Positions 18,094-27,582 of a DNA stretch of 64,000 nucleotides are shown here, piece by piece. The stretch's first letter is position 1. Each line of letters begins with the position of its first letter. The DNA comes from Paeniroseomonas aquatica. GTDB taxonomy: Bacteria > Pseudomonadota > Alphaproteobacteria > Acetobacterales > Acetobacteraceae. The stretch is from NCBI RefSeq assembly GCF_030409335.1, contig NZ_JAUFPN010000020.1, forward strand, positions 1 to 64,000, in the 5' to 3' direction. The translations under genes were made by a program, and so were the position numbers. The notes beneath the pieces are model-generated. The model was not told where the DNA came from, ran no database searches, and saw nothing but the letters and a program-made list of their open reading frames with translations.

Positions 18094-19596
18094 ATGCCCA
18101 TGACCAAGACCATGCTGGGACGGCTGTCGCTGCTGCTCATGGCGATCGGCTTCGCCGCGCTGCTGGCGACCGGGGCGGGCCTGGTCTGGCTGGTCGAATC
18201 GACCCGCAGCTTCGCCGGCGGGGTCACCTCCAGCCAGGTCGTCCGGGTGGCCGCCGGCCAGGTGCTGGCCCTGGTCCAGGATGCCGAGACCAGCCAGCGC
18301 GGCTTCCTGCTGACCGGGGAGCGCAGCTACCTCGACCCCTACCTGGCCGCCATCGAGGCGCTGCCGCGCGAGCTGCCGGAATTGACCCGGCTGATCGTCG
18401 AGGACGGCGGCCAGCCGGCGCCGCCGCGGCTGCTGGCGGAGATGGTGGCGACCAAGCTGCAGGAGCTGGCCGAAACCATCGCCCTGGCCGAGGCCGGCCA
18501 GCTCGACGGCGCGCTGGCCATCGTGCGGACCGACCGCGGCAAGGTCGGCATGGATGCGATCCGCGCCGTGGTGCGCGGCATCGAGGCCCGCGCCGCGGCG
18601 CGGCTCGACCGGCGCAGCGAGGGGCTCGACCGCAGCGGCCGGCAATTGCTGTTCGGGGCCGGCGCCGCCCTGCTGCTGATGCTCGCGGTCAGCCTCGGCG
18701 CCGGCGCCCTGGCGCTGCGCTACACCCGCGACCTCGAGGCCGCCGAGGCCGCGGTGCGCTCGGCCAATGCCGGGCTGGAGCAGCGCGTCGCCGAGCGCAC
18801 CGCGGCGCTGACCGCGGCGAATGACGAGGTGCAGCGCTTCGCCTACATCGTCTCGCACGACCTGCGGGCCCCGCTGGTGAACGTCATGGGCTTCACCGCC
18901 GAGCTGGAGGCCGCCGTGGTGCCGCTGGCGGCGCTGATCGCGGCCGCCGACGCCGCCGCGCCGGGCCTCGTCACCGCCGAGGCGCGGGCGGCGGTGGCCG
19001 AGGACATCCCCGAGGCGGTCGGCTTCATCCGCTCCTCGACCCAGCGGATGGACCGGCTGATCAACGCCATCCTTCGGCTGTCGCGGGAGGGGCGGCGGGC
19101 GCTGCAGCCGGAGCCGGTGGCGCTCGGCGACCTGCTCGCCGGCCTCGCCGCCTCGGTGCGGCACCAGCTCGAGGCGGCGGGGGCCAGGCTCGAGGTGGCG
19201 CCGGGGATGCCGGTGGTCCACAGCGACCGGCTGGCGCTGGAGCAGATCTTCGGCAACCTGATCGACAATGCGGTGAACTACCTGGACCCGGCCCGCCCGG
19301 GCCGGATCGTGCTGCGCGGCCGGGTGGCCGGTGGCCAGGCGGTGGTCGAGGTCGAGGACAACGGCCGCGGCATCGACCCGCGCGACCACGGCCGCATCTT
19401 CGAGCTGTTCCGCCGCTCCGGCCGGCAGGACCGGCCGGGCGAGGGCATCGGCCTGGCGCATGTGCGGGCCCTGGCGCGGCGGCTGGGCGGCGAGGTGGAA
19501 TGCCGTTCCACCCCTGGCATTGGCTCCACCTTCCGGGTGACACTGGCGCTGGCGGCGCCGGACCATCCCGCCCCCATCGCCGAGGAGCCCGCGTGA
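18094..19596 (+). CDS. CHASE3-domain sensor histidine kinase
   Basis: A 500-residue membrane histidine kinase. Residues 1-35 hold the first transmembrane helix, a CHASE3-type sensor follows with the diagnostic QDAETSQRGFLLTGE.SYL near 69-88, and a second helix lies near 188-210. A coiled coil (LEQRVAERTAALTAAN) leads to the HisKA domain with acceptor His255 in YIVSHDLRAPL and a HATPase domain with NLIDNAVNYLDP, VEDNGRGID and GIGLAHV. The order matches phytochrome-like CHASE3 kinases that work with a single-domain receiver. That receiver is encoded 34 bp downstream, followed by a receiver-kinase hybrid, so the three form one signalling operon. Confidence 0.9.
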   Translation: MPMTKTMLGRLSLLLMAIGFAALLATGAGLVWLVESTRSFAGGVTSSQVVRVAAGQVLALVQDAETSQRGFLLTGERSYLDPYLAAIEALPRELPELTRLIVEDGGQPAPPRLLAEMVATKLQELAETIALAEAGQLDGALAIVRTDRGKVGMDAIRAVVRGIEARAAARLDRRSEGLDRSGRQLLFGAGAALLLMLAVSLGAGALALRYTRDLEAAEAAVRSANAGLEQRVAERTAALTAANDEVQRFAYIVSHDLRAPLVNVMGFTAELEAAVVPLAALIAAADAAAPGLVTAEARAAVAEDIPEAVGFIRSSTQRMDRLINAILRLSREGRRALQPEPVALGDLLAGLAASVRHQLEAAGARLEVAPGMPVVHSDRLALEQIFGNLIDNAVNYLDPARPGRIVLRGRVAGGQAVVEVEDNGRGIDPRDHGRIFELFRRSGRQDRPGEGIGLAHVRALARRLGGEVECRSTPGIGSTFRVTLALAAPDHPAPIAEEPA

Positions 19597-19630
19597 CGCC
19601 GCCAACCCCCAGCCGCCAGGAGACCCGCAG

Positions 19631-20080
19631 ATGAGCGCCGCCACCCCGACCGCATCGCCCCTGGCCGTGACCATCGTGATGGTCGAGGACGACGAGGGCC
19701 ATGCGCGGCTGATCGAGAAGAACCTCAAGCGCGCCGGGGTCTTCAACGAGGTGAAGCATTTCCGCGACGGCACCTCGGCGCTGGACTTCCTGGTTGGCGC
19801 CGGCCGCGCCGAGCATCGGCCCCTGCTGGTGCTGCTCGATCTCAACCTGCCGGACATGAGCGGCTTCGACATCCTGGCGAAGCTGAAGGCGGACCCGCAG
19901 CTCCGCGCCGCGCCGGTGATCGTGCTGACCACCACCGACGACGAGCGGGAGATCCGCCGCGGCTACGAGCTGGGCTGCAGCGTCTACATCACCAAGCCGG
20001 TGAACTACGAGACCTTCGCCCAGGCGGTGCGCCAGCTCGGGCTGTTCCTCGCGGTCATCCAGGTGCCGCCCACGCCATGA
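19631..20080 (+). CDS. single-domain response regulator (Rcp1-like)
   Basis: A 149-residue stand-alone receiver. The acidic pocket VEDDEGHARLIEKNL is near 18-32, the phospho-acceptor is Asp70 in VLLDLNLPDMSGFDIL, and the conserved Lys lies in VYITKPVNY. No output domain follows, so it probably shuttles phosphate or binds a partner, like Rcp1 beside phytochrome kinases. AGGAG sits eight bases before the ATG. Its last four bases (ATGA) overlap the start of the next gene, so translation of the two is coupled. The likely donor is the CHASE3 kinase upstream. Confidence 0.92.
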   Translation: MSAATPTASPLAVTIVMVEDDEGHARLIEKNLKRAGVFNEVKHFRDGTSALDFLVGAGRAEHRPLLVLLDLNLPDMSGFDILAKLKADPQLRAAPVIVLTTTDDEREIRRGYELGCSVYITKPVNYETFAQAVRQLGLFLAVIQVPPTP

Positions 20081-21123
20081 ACTCGCCCCGCCGCATCCTC
20101 TACATCGACGACGAGCCGGGCCTGCGCCGCCTGGTGCAGCGCGACCTGGAGCGGCATGGCTATACCGTGGCGACCGCGGCGGAAGGGGCGACCGGGGTGG
20201 CGATGGCGACGGCCGGCGGCTTCGACGCCATCTGCCTCGACCACTACATGCCCGGCCAGGACGGGCTGGACACGCTGGAGGCGCTGCGCGCCCTGCCCGG
20301 GCTGCCGCCGATCATCTACGTCACCGGCTCGGACGAGGGCCGCATCGCGGTGGCGGCGCTCAGGGCGGGCGCGGTGGACTACGTCATCAAGGAGGCCGGC
20401 GGGCATTTCCTGGTGCTGCTGCGGGCGGCGATCGACGGGGCGATCGAGCGGGCGCGGCTGCGGCTGGCGCATGAGCGGGCGGAGGCGGCGGTGCGCGAGG
20501 CGCGCGACCGGGCCGAGGAGCTGGCCACCCAGCGGGCCATGCTGCTGCGCGAGGTCAACCACCGCGTCGCCAACAGCCTGCAGCTCATCGCCTCGCTCAC
20601 CCGGCTGCAGGAGGGCGCGGTGCGCGACCCGGCAGCGCGGGAGGCGCTGGCCGCCATGCGCAACCGGATCGCCGCGGTCGCCCAGGTGCACCGGCGGCTC
20701 TATACCTCGGACGACGTCCGCAGCGTGGCGCTGCAGGACTACCTCGGCGGGCTGCTCGAGGAGATCGGCCGGTCGGTCGGCGGCCGGGCGATCGAGCTGG
20801 CGGCGGAGCCGATGGAAGTGCCGCCTGACCGCGCGGTCTCGCTCGGCGTCATCGTCTCCGAGCTGGTCACCAACGCGCTGAAATACGCCTATCCCGACCG
20901 GCAGGACGGGCCCATCCGGGTCCGGCTGCGGCGGGAGGATGGCGCCGGGGTGCTGGCGGTGCAGGACGAGGGCGTCGGCACCGGGGCCGGCACCGGGGCG
21001 CCGGGCGGGACCGGGCTCGGGCGGCGGATCGTCGAGGTGCTGGCGGGCAGCGTCGGCGGGGTGGTCACCCAGGCGGCGGGGCCGGGCGGGACGGAGGTGT
21101 CGATCCGTTTCGCCCTGGCCTAA
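20077..21123 (+). CDS. receiver-HisKA_2 hybrid histidine kinase
   Basis: A 348-residue soluble protein with an N-terminal receiver (acidic pair in YIDDEPG, acceptor Asp55 in CLDHYMPGQDG, Lys in YVIKEAG) followed by a HisKA_2 kinase. The acceptor His162 is in LREVNHRVANSLQLI and the ATPase domain has VSELVTNALKYAYP and a Gly-rich lid. The reversed order (receiver first, kinase second) suggests the kinase is controlled by phosphorylation of its own receiver. It is translationally coupled to the single-domain receiver. The target is not evident; HisKA_2 and HWE kinases often act on PhyR-type anti-anti-sigma regulators, none of which is seen here. Confidence 0.9.
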   Translation: MNSPRRILYIDDEPGLRRLVQRDLERHGYTVATAAEGATGVAMATAGGFDAICLDHYMPGQDGLDTLEALRALPGLPPIIYVTGSDEGRIAVAALRAGAVDYVIKEAGGHFLVLLRAAIDGAIERARLRLAHERAEAAVREARDRAEELATQRAMLLREVNHRVANSLQLIASLTRLQEGAVRDPAAREALAAMRNRIAAVAQVHRRLYTSDDVRSVALQDYLGGLLEEIGRSVGGRAIELAAEPMEVPPDRAVSLGVIVSELVTNALKYAYPDRQDGPIRVRLRREDGAGVLAVQDEGVGTGAGTGAPGGTGLGRRIVEVLAGSVGGVVTQAAGPGGTEVSIRFALA

Positions 21124-21127
21124 ATCG

Positions 21128-21235
21128 GGCTCAATTCCGTAAAATTCGGCTCAATTCGCCTCAAATCCCCTCAACTCCAGCAAACCAACCCGTTGATATC
21201 AGGCGATTTCGGCGGGGAAATTTTAGAATTGAGGC
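21128..21235. repeat. phased 10-bp direct repeats with one inverted copy
   Basis: Decamer units follow one another exactly every 10 bases: GGCTCAATTC (21128), a diverged CGTAAAATTC (21138), GGCTCAATTC (21148), GCCTCAAATC (21158) and CCCTCAACTC (21168). An inverted copy, GAATTGAGGC, lies at 21226-21235. The block is clearly A+T-richer than its surroundings. It sits between the 3' ends of convergent genes, so it is not an obvious promoter operator. Its role is unknown. Confidence 0.75.
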
Positions 21236-21281
21236 ACCGGCTGCCTGCAAGACCCGCGCAGGCCGGCCAATGACTATATTC

Positions 21282-22696
21282 CTATAGCGCCTGTGCCGCC
21301 GCATTGCAAGCGGCCCGGGGCAGCAGCGGGATCAAATCCTCCGCCAGCAGCCCCGGCCCGTGCAGCCGGGCCGCCTCGCCCTGTAGCCAGGCGCCCGCCG
21401 CCGCGGCCTCGAAGGCGGGCATGCCCTGGGTCAGCAGCGCCGCGATGGTGCCGGCCAGCACGTCGCCGCTGCCGCCGGTGGCAAGCTCCGGCGCGGCGTT
21501 GTGGTTGACGATGACCCGGCCGTCCGGCGCCGCCACCACGGTATCGGCGCCCTTCAGCAGCACCACCGCCCCGGTGGCGGCGGCGGCGCGGCGGGCGGCG
21601 GCGGGCTTGTCCGGGCCCGGCGCGCCGAAGGCGCGGGCGAACTCCCCCGCATGCGGGGTGAGCACGGCGGCCCCGCTGAGATCGCCGCCGAGCGCCCCGG
21701 CATCGGCCACCACCTGCCGGCCGGCCCCGACCAGCCGGCGCAGCATGGCCTGCGTCGCCGCATCCGGCGGCAGGCCGGGGCCGATCAGCCAGCAGCGCCG
21801 CCGCGCGTCGCCGAGCAGCGCCTCGAGCGGCTCCTCGGTGACGATGCTGCCGGGGTCGCCGGCCCGGTAGAGCGCGGCGGCGGCGGCATCCGGCGCCCGG
21901 ATGGTCACCAGCCCGGCCCCCGCCCGGTGCGCCGCGCCGGCGGCGAGCCGGGTCGCCCCGGTCATCGCCGCGCCGCCGAGGATGGTCAGGTGGCCGCGGG
22001 TGTACTTGTGCGATCCGGCGGCCAGCGCCGGCAGCAGCCACAGCCCCGGGGCATTGGCCCGGGCCCGCGGCGCGATGGCCTCCAGCACCGCGGCGGGCAG
22101 GCCGATGTCGGCCAGGAGGGTCTCGCCGCAGAGCTCGCGGCCGGGCAGCAGCAGGTGGCCGGGCTTCAGGCGGAAGAAGGTGACGGTCAGCGCCGCCGCG
22201 GCGACCTGGCCGCGCGGCTGCCCGCTGCCGCCGTCGAGGCCGGAGGGGACGTCGACCGCCAGGATCGGCGCGGTCGCGGCCGCCAGCGTCGCGGCGACCA
22301 GGCACTCCACCGGGCGGCTGAGCCCGGCGCCGAAGACCGCATCGATGACCAGGCCGGCGCGGGCGGCCTCGGCCGGGGCGAAGGGAAGCATCGGGCCGCG
22401 CCAGCGGGCGGCGGCGGCGGCGGCGTCCGAGCCGGGGCGGGGCGGCGCCAGTGCCGCGACCGCGACCGGCCAGCCGGCCGCCTCCAGCAGCCGGGCGGCG
22501 ACATAGCCGTCGCCGCCGTTGTTGCCCGGCCCGGCCAGGACCAGCGTGCGGCAGGGGCGGAAGCGGCGCTGCGCCGCCCGGGCGACGGCACGGCCGGCGG
22601 CGGCCATCAGCCGCGCCCCGGGGATGCCGGCGGCGGCGGCCAGGGCATCGGCCCGGCCCATCTCGGCCGGGGTCAGCAGCTCGGTGGGCCGGCGCG

Positions 22697-22700
<4 letters not shown>
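21282..22700 (-). CDS. nnr: bifunctional NAD(P)H-hydrate epimerase / ADP-dependent dehydratase
   Basis: A 472-residue metabolite-repair enzyme that recovers NAD(P)H from its damaged hydrate. The N-terminal half is the YjeF_N epimerase with VLAGPGNNGGDGYVAARLL near 54-72 and the Asp-containing AVDVPSGLDGG. The C-terminal half is the ribokinase-like dehydratase with SHKYTRGHLTILGG, LTPHAGEFARAFG, VLLKGADTVV and NATGGSGDVLAG-type ending (ATGGSGDVLAG). The start at 22700 overlaps the stop of the crotonase gene by ATGA, which I preferred over an ATG 36 bases upstream. It is the last gene of a three-gene minus-strand operon with two crotonases. Confidence 0.93.
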
Positions 22701-23436
<736 letters not shown>

Positions 23437-23440
<4 letters not shown>

Positions 23441-24093
23441 GGCGCGACGCCGGAGGCGTTGATCGCCGCCTTGATGCGGCGGAGCGACTCCGCGCCGTAT
23501 TGCGCCGCCTGTCCGGCCAGGGCGCAGGCCTCCTCCAGCAGCGCCTCGCGCGGCACCACGCGGTTGACCAGACGCCGCGCCAGCGCCTCGGCCGCCAGCA
23601 CCGGGCGGCCGGTGGCGACCAGCTCGAAGGCGTCCTTCGGGCCGAGGTGGCGCAGCAGCATCGGCAGCACCAGCGCGGGGTAGATGTCGTGCCTCGCCTC
23701 CGGCCAGGCGAAGCGCAGGTCCTCGGCGCCGAGCACGAGGTCGCAGGACAGCGCGAGCGAGGCGCCGGCGCCGACCGTCGCGCCATGGATGGCGGCGACG
23801 ACCGGCTTGCCCATCAGCCCGGGCGCCGCGAGCATCGCATCGGACAGCGCGGCGCGGGCGACGCGGGCCTCCGGGTCGGCGATCAGGATGGCGCGCTCGC
23901 CGAGGTCGGCGCCGGCGGAGAAGCCGGGGCCGGCGGCGGCGATGACCACGGCGGCGACATCCGGGTCGGCATCGGCGGCCCTCAGGCTCTCGACGATGGC
24001 GCCGACCAGGGCGTTGTTCAGCGCGTTGCGCTTCTCCGGCCGGTTGAGCGTGAGGAGGCGGACCCGGCCGCGGGTCTCGGTGAGCAGGGGCAA
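23437..24093 (-). CDS. crotonase-family protein with shortened C-terminus
   Basis: A 218-residue crotonase-fold protein. The start is taken as TTG at 24093, with AAGGA a short distance upstream; no ATG or GTG fits before the conserved LLTLNRPEKRNALN. FSAGADLGER (58-67) is the CoA-binding segment. The first catalytic Glu position is replaced (GAGASLALSCDL has Ala/Ser where CEL is expected), while Glu132 in WPEARHDIYP remains. It ends about 30 residues before usual family members, missing the last helices. It may be an isomerase or other crotonase rather than a hydratase. It is the first gene of the operon with the second crotonase and nnr. Confidence 0.8.
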
Positions 24094-24165
24094 GTGGCGG
24101 TTCCTTCCGGGCTTCCCGAGGCTAGCCGCAGGGGGGATGCTGTCAACGCAACCGGGGGAACACCG

Positions 24166-25119
24166 ATGAAGGCCACACGCCGGGCCCTGCTCGCCACGCC
24201 GCTCGCCGCCCCTGCCCTGGCCCAGGCCCCTTGGCCGAACCGCACCATCCGCTTCATCGTGCCCTTCGCCCCGGGCGGGCCGGTCGAGATCCCCGCCCGC
24301 TTCATCGCCGAGCAGCTGGCGCCGATCCTCGGCCAGGCCGTCATCGTCGAGGCGAGGCCGGGGGCCGGCGGGGCGCTCGGCATCCAGGCCGTGGTGCAGG
24401 CGAACGACCCGCATACCCTGCTGGTCACCACCAGCGCCGTCGCCGTGCTGCCGGCGCTGGTGCGCGACCCCGGCTTCGACCCGCTGCGCGACCTCACGCC
24501 GATCACCCTGGTGACCGACGGGGCGATGGTGATCCTGGCCCGGCCGGATACCGCGATCCGCGACCTCGACGACCTGCTGGCGCAGGCCCGGGCGGCGCCG
24601 GGGCGGATCAGCTACGGCTCCTCCGGGGCCGGCTCCACCACCCATCTCGGTGGCGCCCTGTTGTGCAGCATGGCCGGGATCGAGCTGCTGCACGTGCCCT
24701 ACCGCGGCGCGGCGCAGGCGGTGAACGCGCTCTATGCCGGCGACACCGCGCTGATGGTCACCGGGCTCGGCGAGGCGATGCCGCACCTGCGCGAGGGCCG
24801 GCTGCGGGCGCTGGCGGTGACCTCGGCGGCGCGGGTGCCGCTGCTGCCGGCGGTGCCGGCGGCGGCGGAGCGGGTGCCCGGCTATGCCATCACCATCTGG
24901 TACGCGATGCTCGGACCGCGCGGCACGCCGCCCGAGGTGGTGGCGCGCATCGCCGCGGCGGTGGCGCCGCTGCGGGACGGCAGTGCCCTGGCGGCGCGGA
25001 TGGCCGCCGCGGGGATCGAACTGCTGCTGGACGGGCCCGGGCCGCTGGCGGCGCGGCTGGCACGGGAGGTGCCCCGGTGGAAGCAGGTGGCCGCGGCCGC
25101 CGGCATCCGCGCCGAATGA
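24166..25119 (+). CDS. Bug/TctC-family periplasmic solute receptor
   Basis: A 317-residue tripartite-tricarboxylate-type receptor. Residues 1-20 form a short export signal (MKATRRALLATPLAAPALAQ). The mature part starts with the family IRFIVPFAPGGPVEIPARFIAEQL and contains GQAVIVEARPGAGGALGIQAV, GSSGAGSTTHLGG and LHVPYRGAAQAVNALYAG. These proteins bind small carboxylates in the periplasm. No TctA/TctB membrane partners are nearby, as is usual for the many orphan Bug proteins. A decayed tandem copy follows 11 bases after its stop. It is divergent from the crotonase operon and may supply its substrate. Confidence 0.9.
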   Translation: MKATRRALLATPLAAPALAQAPWPNRTIRFIVPFAPGGPVEIPARFIAEQLAPILGQAVIVEARPGAGGALGIQAVVQANDPHTLLVTTSAVAVLPALVRDPGFDPLRDLTPITLVTDGAMVILARPDTAIRDLDDLLAQARAAPGRISYGSSGAGSTTHLGGALLCSMAGIELLHVPYRGAAQAVNALYAGDTALMVTGLGEAMPHLREGRLRALAVTSAARVPLLPAVPAAAERVPGYAITIWYAMLGPRGTPPEVVARIAAAVAPLRDGSALAARMAAAGIELLLDGPGPLAARLAREVPRWKQVAAAAGIRAE

Positions 25120-25130
25120 GGCACCCCCGC

Positions 25131-25743
25131 ATGCACCGCCGCCGCCTGCCCGCCGGCCTCGCCTGCCCCTCGCCCTGCCAGCGGCGGCCCGCGCCAGCCG
25201 CGCTGGCCGAGCCGCCCGGTCCGCTTCGTGGTGCCCTTCGCGCCGGGCGGGCCGGTGGAGGTGCCGGCGCTGCAGAGGAACCCCGGCTTCGACCTCTTCG
25301 CCGATATCGTGCCGATCTCGCTGGTGGGGTCGCGCTGGAATTCCTGCACGTCCCCTATCGCAGCGCCGGGCAGGCGGTGGGTGGGCTCCATACCGGCGAG
25401 ATCGACCTCGACATGGGCGATCTCGGCCTGCTGCTGCCGCATGTGCGGGACGGCCGGTCCCGCCTGCTCGCGGTGACGCCGGCGCAGCGGGTGCCGGAGG
25501 CCCCGGCTACGCGATGTCGATCTGGTACCTGCTCGGCGGCCCGCGCGGCACGCCGCCCGCGGTGGCGGCGCGGCTGGTCGAGGTGATCGCGCCGCTGCGC
25601 GCCGGCCCGGTGCCGGCGACGCGCATCGCCGGGGGCGGCGGCGAGCCGCGGGTCACCGGCCGCAGCCGCGCACCGAGCGCCTGCGGGCGGAGGCGGCGCT
25701 GCGGCGGCAGGTGCGGGAGCGGGCCGGGATCCGGCCGGAGTAG
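25131..25743 (+). pseudogene. decayed tandem copy of the Bug/TctC receptor
   Basis: Pieces of a second Bug receptor appear in order but in different frames. After an ATG with a degenerate signal come VRFVVPFAPGGPVEVPA joined directly to LQRNPGFDLFADIVPISLVG (about 60 residues missing), then FLHVPYRSAGQAVGGLHTGEID in another frame after a second deletion, then GYAMSIWYLLGGPRGTPPAVAARLVEVI in a third, and a last piece LRRQVRERAGIRPE with stop TAG at 25741-25743. The order mirrors the intact neighbour, so it arose by tandem duplication and then lost segments. Its 3' two thirds are overlapped in antisense by the HMG-CoA-lyase-like frame. Confidence 0.88.
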
Positions 25744-26713
25744 CCGCCTCGGCCGCGCGCAGCGTCCGGCTGCCGAGCGGCCGGCCGAGCAGCGCCTCCG
25801 CCGCGAGGCCGGCCGCGCGCAGCTTCGCCAGGTCGAGGCCGGTCCCGTAGCCCATGGCTTCCAGCGCGGTGACCAAATCCTCGGTGCCGGTGTTGCCGGT
25901 GAAGCCCTCGCCATAGGCGATGCACGCGGGGTGGCCACCGGTGCCGCCGAGCGCGGTATCGGCATGGGTCAGCCCGGCCTCGATGGCGGCCAGGGTATTG
26001 GCGATGCCGGTGCCGCGGCTGTCGTGGAAATGGGCGATGAAAGTGGCGGTCGGCAGCGCGCCGTGCAGCCAGCCGATCAGGTCGCGCACCCGCGGCGGCG
26101 TGGCGCTGCCGATGGTGTCGCCGATGGCGATGCGGGTGACGCCGAGCTCGGCGAAGCGCCGGGCCTCCTCGAGCACCCGCTCCGGCGTGGTCGGGCCGTC
26201 GAAGGGGCAGTCGAAGGCCACGCTGATGGTGCCGACCATGGTGAAATTGTCGCGCCCGAGCGCGGCCATGGCGGCGACGTTCTCCCACTGCTCGGCGCGG
26301 GAGCGGCGGAGGTTGCGCTGGCTGTGGCCCTCGCTCGCCGAGACCAGCAGCGAGATCTCCTCCGGCCCCCAGCCGCCGTCGAGCCCGACCAGCGCCCGGC
26401 GCACCGCCTGCGGGTTCGGGCAGGTCGCCTTGAACAGCACCCCGGGGCGGCGGCGGACGCCGCGCAGCACCACCTCGGCATCGGCGAATTGCGGGACCTG
26501 CTCGGGGTGGGAGAAGCTGGTGATCTCGATCCGGCGGAAGCCGGCGTCGGCGATCCGCTCGATCATCGCGATCTTGGCCTCGGCCGGGACGATGGTCGCC
26601 TCGTGCTGCAGCCCGTCGCGGGCGAAGCATTCGCAGATCACCACCTCGGGCGGCGGCGGCGCGGCGGCGTCGGTCATTTCCGCCATGTCGGCGGCGGTCG
26701 GCAGGTCGCTCAT
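25355..26713 (-). CDS. HMG-CoA lyase-like aldolase with antisense-derived C-terminal tail
   Basis: A 452-residue protein whose first 323 residues are a DRE-TIM metallolyase of the hydroxymethylglutaryl-CoA lyase family: ECFARDGLQHE (28-38), GDTIGSATP (198-206), metal ligands His228 and His230 in HFHDSRGTGIANTL, and GFTGNTGTEDL (270-280). The catalytic Cys of the LGGCP signature is replaced by His261 (GGTGGHPAC), so a citramalyl-, malyl- or other acyl-CoA lyase role is possible. From residue 324 the frame runs through the complement of the decayed Bug gene, adding an Arg/Pro/Ala-rich tail with no family counterpart. It starts by ATGA overlap with the SucD-like gene. Confidence 0.85.
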   Translation of the reverse strand: MSDLPTAADMAEMTDAAAPPPPEVVICECFARDGLQHEATIVPAEAKIAMIERIADAGFRRIEITSFSHPEQVPQFADAEVVLRGVRRRPGVLFKATCPNPQAVRRALVGLDGGWGPEEISLLVSASEGHSQRNLRRSRAEQWENVAAMAALGRDNFTMVGTISVAFDCPFDGPTTPERVLEEARRFAELGVTRIAIGDTIGSATPPRVRDLIGWLHGALPTATFIAHFHDSRGTGIANTLAAIEAGLTHADTALGGTGGHPACIAYGEGFTGNTGTEDLVTALEAMGYGTGLDLAKLRAAGLAAEALLGRPLGSRTLRAAEAATPAGSRPAPAPAAAAPPPPAGARCAAAAGDPRLAAAPGDARRRHRAGAQRRDHLDQPRRHRGRRAARAAEQVPDRHRVAGASGTRCAGVTASRRDRPSRTCGSSRPRSPMSRSISPVWSPPTACPALR

Positions 26714-27570
26714 GAGCCGAGGTCCTTCAGGATGGCGATGGCGGCGGCGGGATCGCGGGCGACATGGGCGCCGATCTCGGCCAGCACCGCCAGCTTGGCC
26801 GCCGCCGATTCCCGCTCGCCGCCGACCAGCGCGCCGGCATGGCCCATGCGCGTTTCGGCCGGGGCATGGCGGCCGACCAGCATGGCGACGAGCGGCTTGG
26901 CGCAGCCGCGGACGGCCTCGGCGAGGGCGTATTCCTTGTCGCCGCCGATCTCGCCGCAATAGAGGATGGCGTCGGTGGCGGGATCCTCGGCCAGCGCCGC
27001 CAGGTAGTCATGCGGGTTGCGGCCGCAGATGCTGTCGCCGCCGATGTGCATCACCGCGCGCTGGCCGATGCCGGCGGCGGTCAGCAGCCGGGCCATGGTC
27101 AGCGTCAGGGTGCCGCTGCGGCAGAGCACGGCGACCCGGCCGGGGGTGCAGAAGGCGGGGGCGATGGAGCCGAGCAGCCCCTCCCCCGGGACGCAGAGGC
27201 CGAGCGTGTTCGGCCCGACCATCCAGGACCCCGCCGCCCGCGCGGCGCGGGCGGCCAGCAGCGTGTCGTGCACCGGCACGTATTCGGCGGCGACGACGAT
27301 GCTCGGGATGCCGGCGGCGGCGCGCACGGCGTCGAGCACGCCTTCGGGCGGGGTGTAGATCACCGCCGCATCGGCCGGCTCGGGCAGCGCCCGCACGTCG
27401 TCGAACAGCGGCAGCCCGTCCAGCGCCTCGCCGCCGCGGCCGAGGGCGATGCCGCCGACCAGCCGGGTGCCGGCCTCCCGCATCGCGGCGACCTGGGCGG
27501 CGGCGTAGCGGCCGGTCGGGTTGAACACCGCGACGCGGCGGGGGAAGCTGGCGAGGAACGGGATCATCAT
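26710..27570 (-). CDS. succinyl-CoA synthetase alpha-like (acyl-CoA ligase) subunit
   Basis: A protein of about 286 residues like SucD. It has a CoA-binding Rossmann start RRVAVFNPTGRYAAAQV, the IYTPPEGVLDAV and VAAEYVPVHD segments, GPNTLGLCVPGE, RSGTLTLT, and the phosphohistidine motif MGHAGALVGG (His244). The start is set at the ATG-ATG at 27567-27570, but no ribosome-binding site is visible. The matching beta-like subunit is encoded divergently, its GTG only 12 bases away, which is odd for a two-subunit enzyme normally made from one mRNA. The pair may activate a dicarboxylate such as malate, citramalate or itaconate for the lyase downstream; this is inference. Confidence 0.85.
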   Translation of the reverse strand: MMIPFLASFPRRVAVFNPTGRYAAAQVAAMREAGTRLVGGIALGRGGEALDGLPLFDDVRALPEPADAAVIYTPPEGVLDAVRAAAGIPSIVVAAEYVPVHDTLLAARAARAAGSWMVGPNTLGLCVPGEGLLGSIAPAFCTPGRVAVLCRSGTLTLTMARLLTAAGIGQRAVMHIGGDSICGRNPHDYLAALAEDPATDAILYCGEIGGDKEYALAEAVRGCAKPLVAMLVGRHAPAETRMGHAGALVGGERESAAAKLAVLAEIGAHVARDPAAAIAILKDLGS

Positions 27571-27582
27571 GAGGAGAGCACG

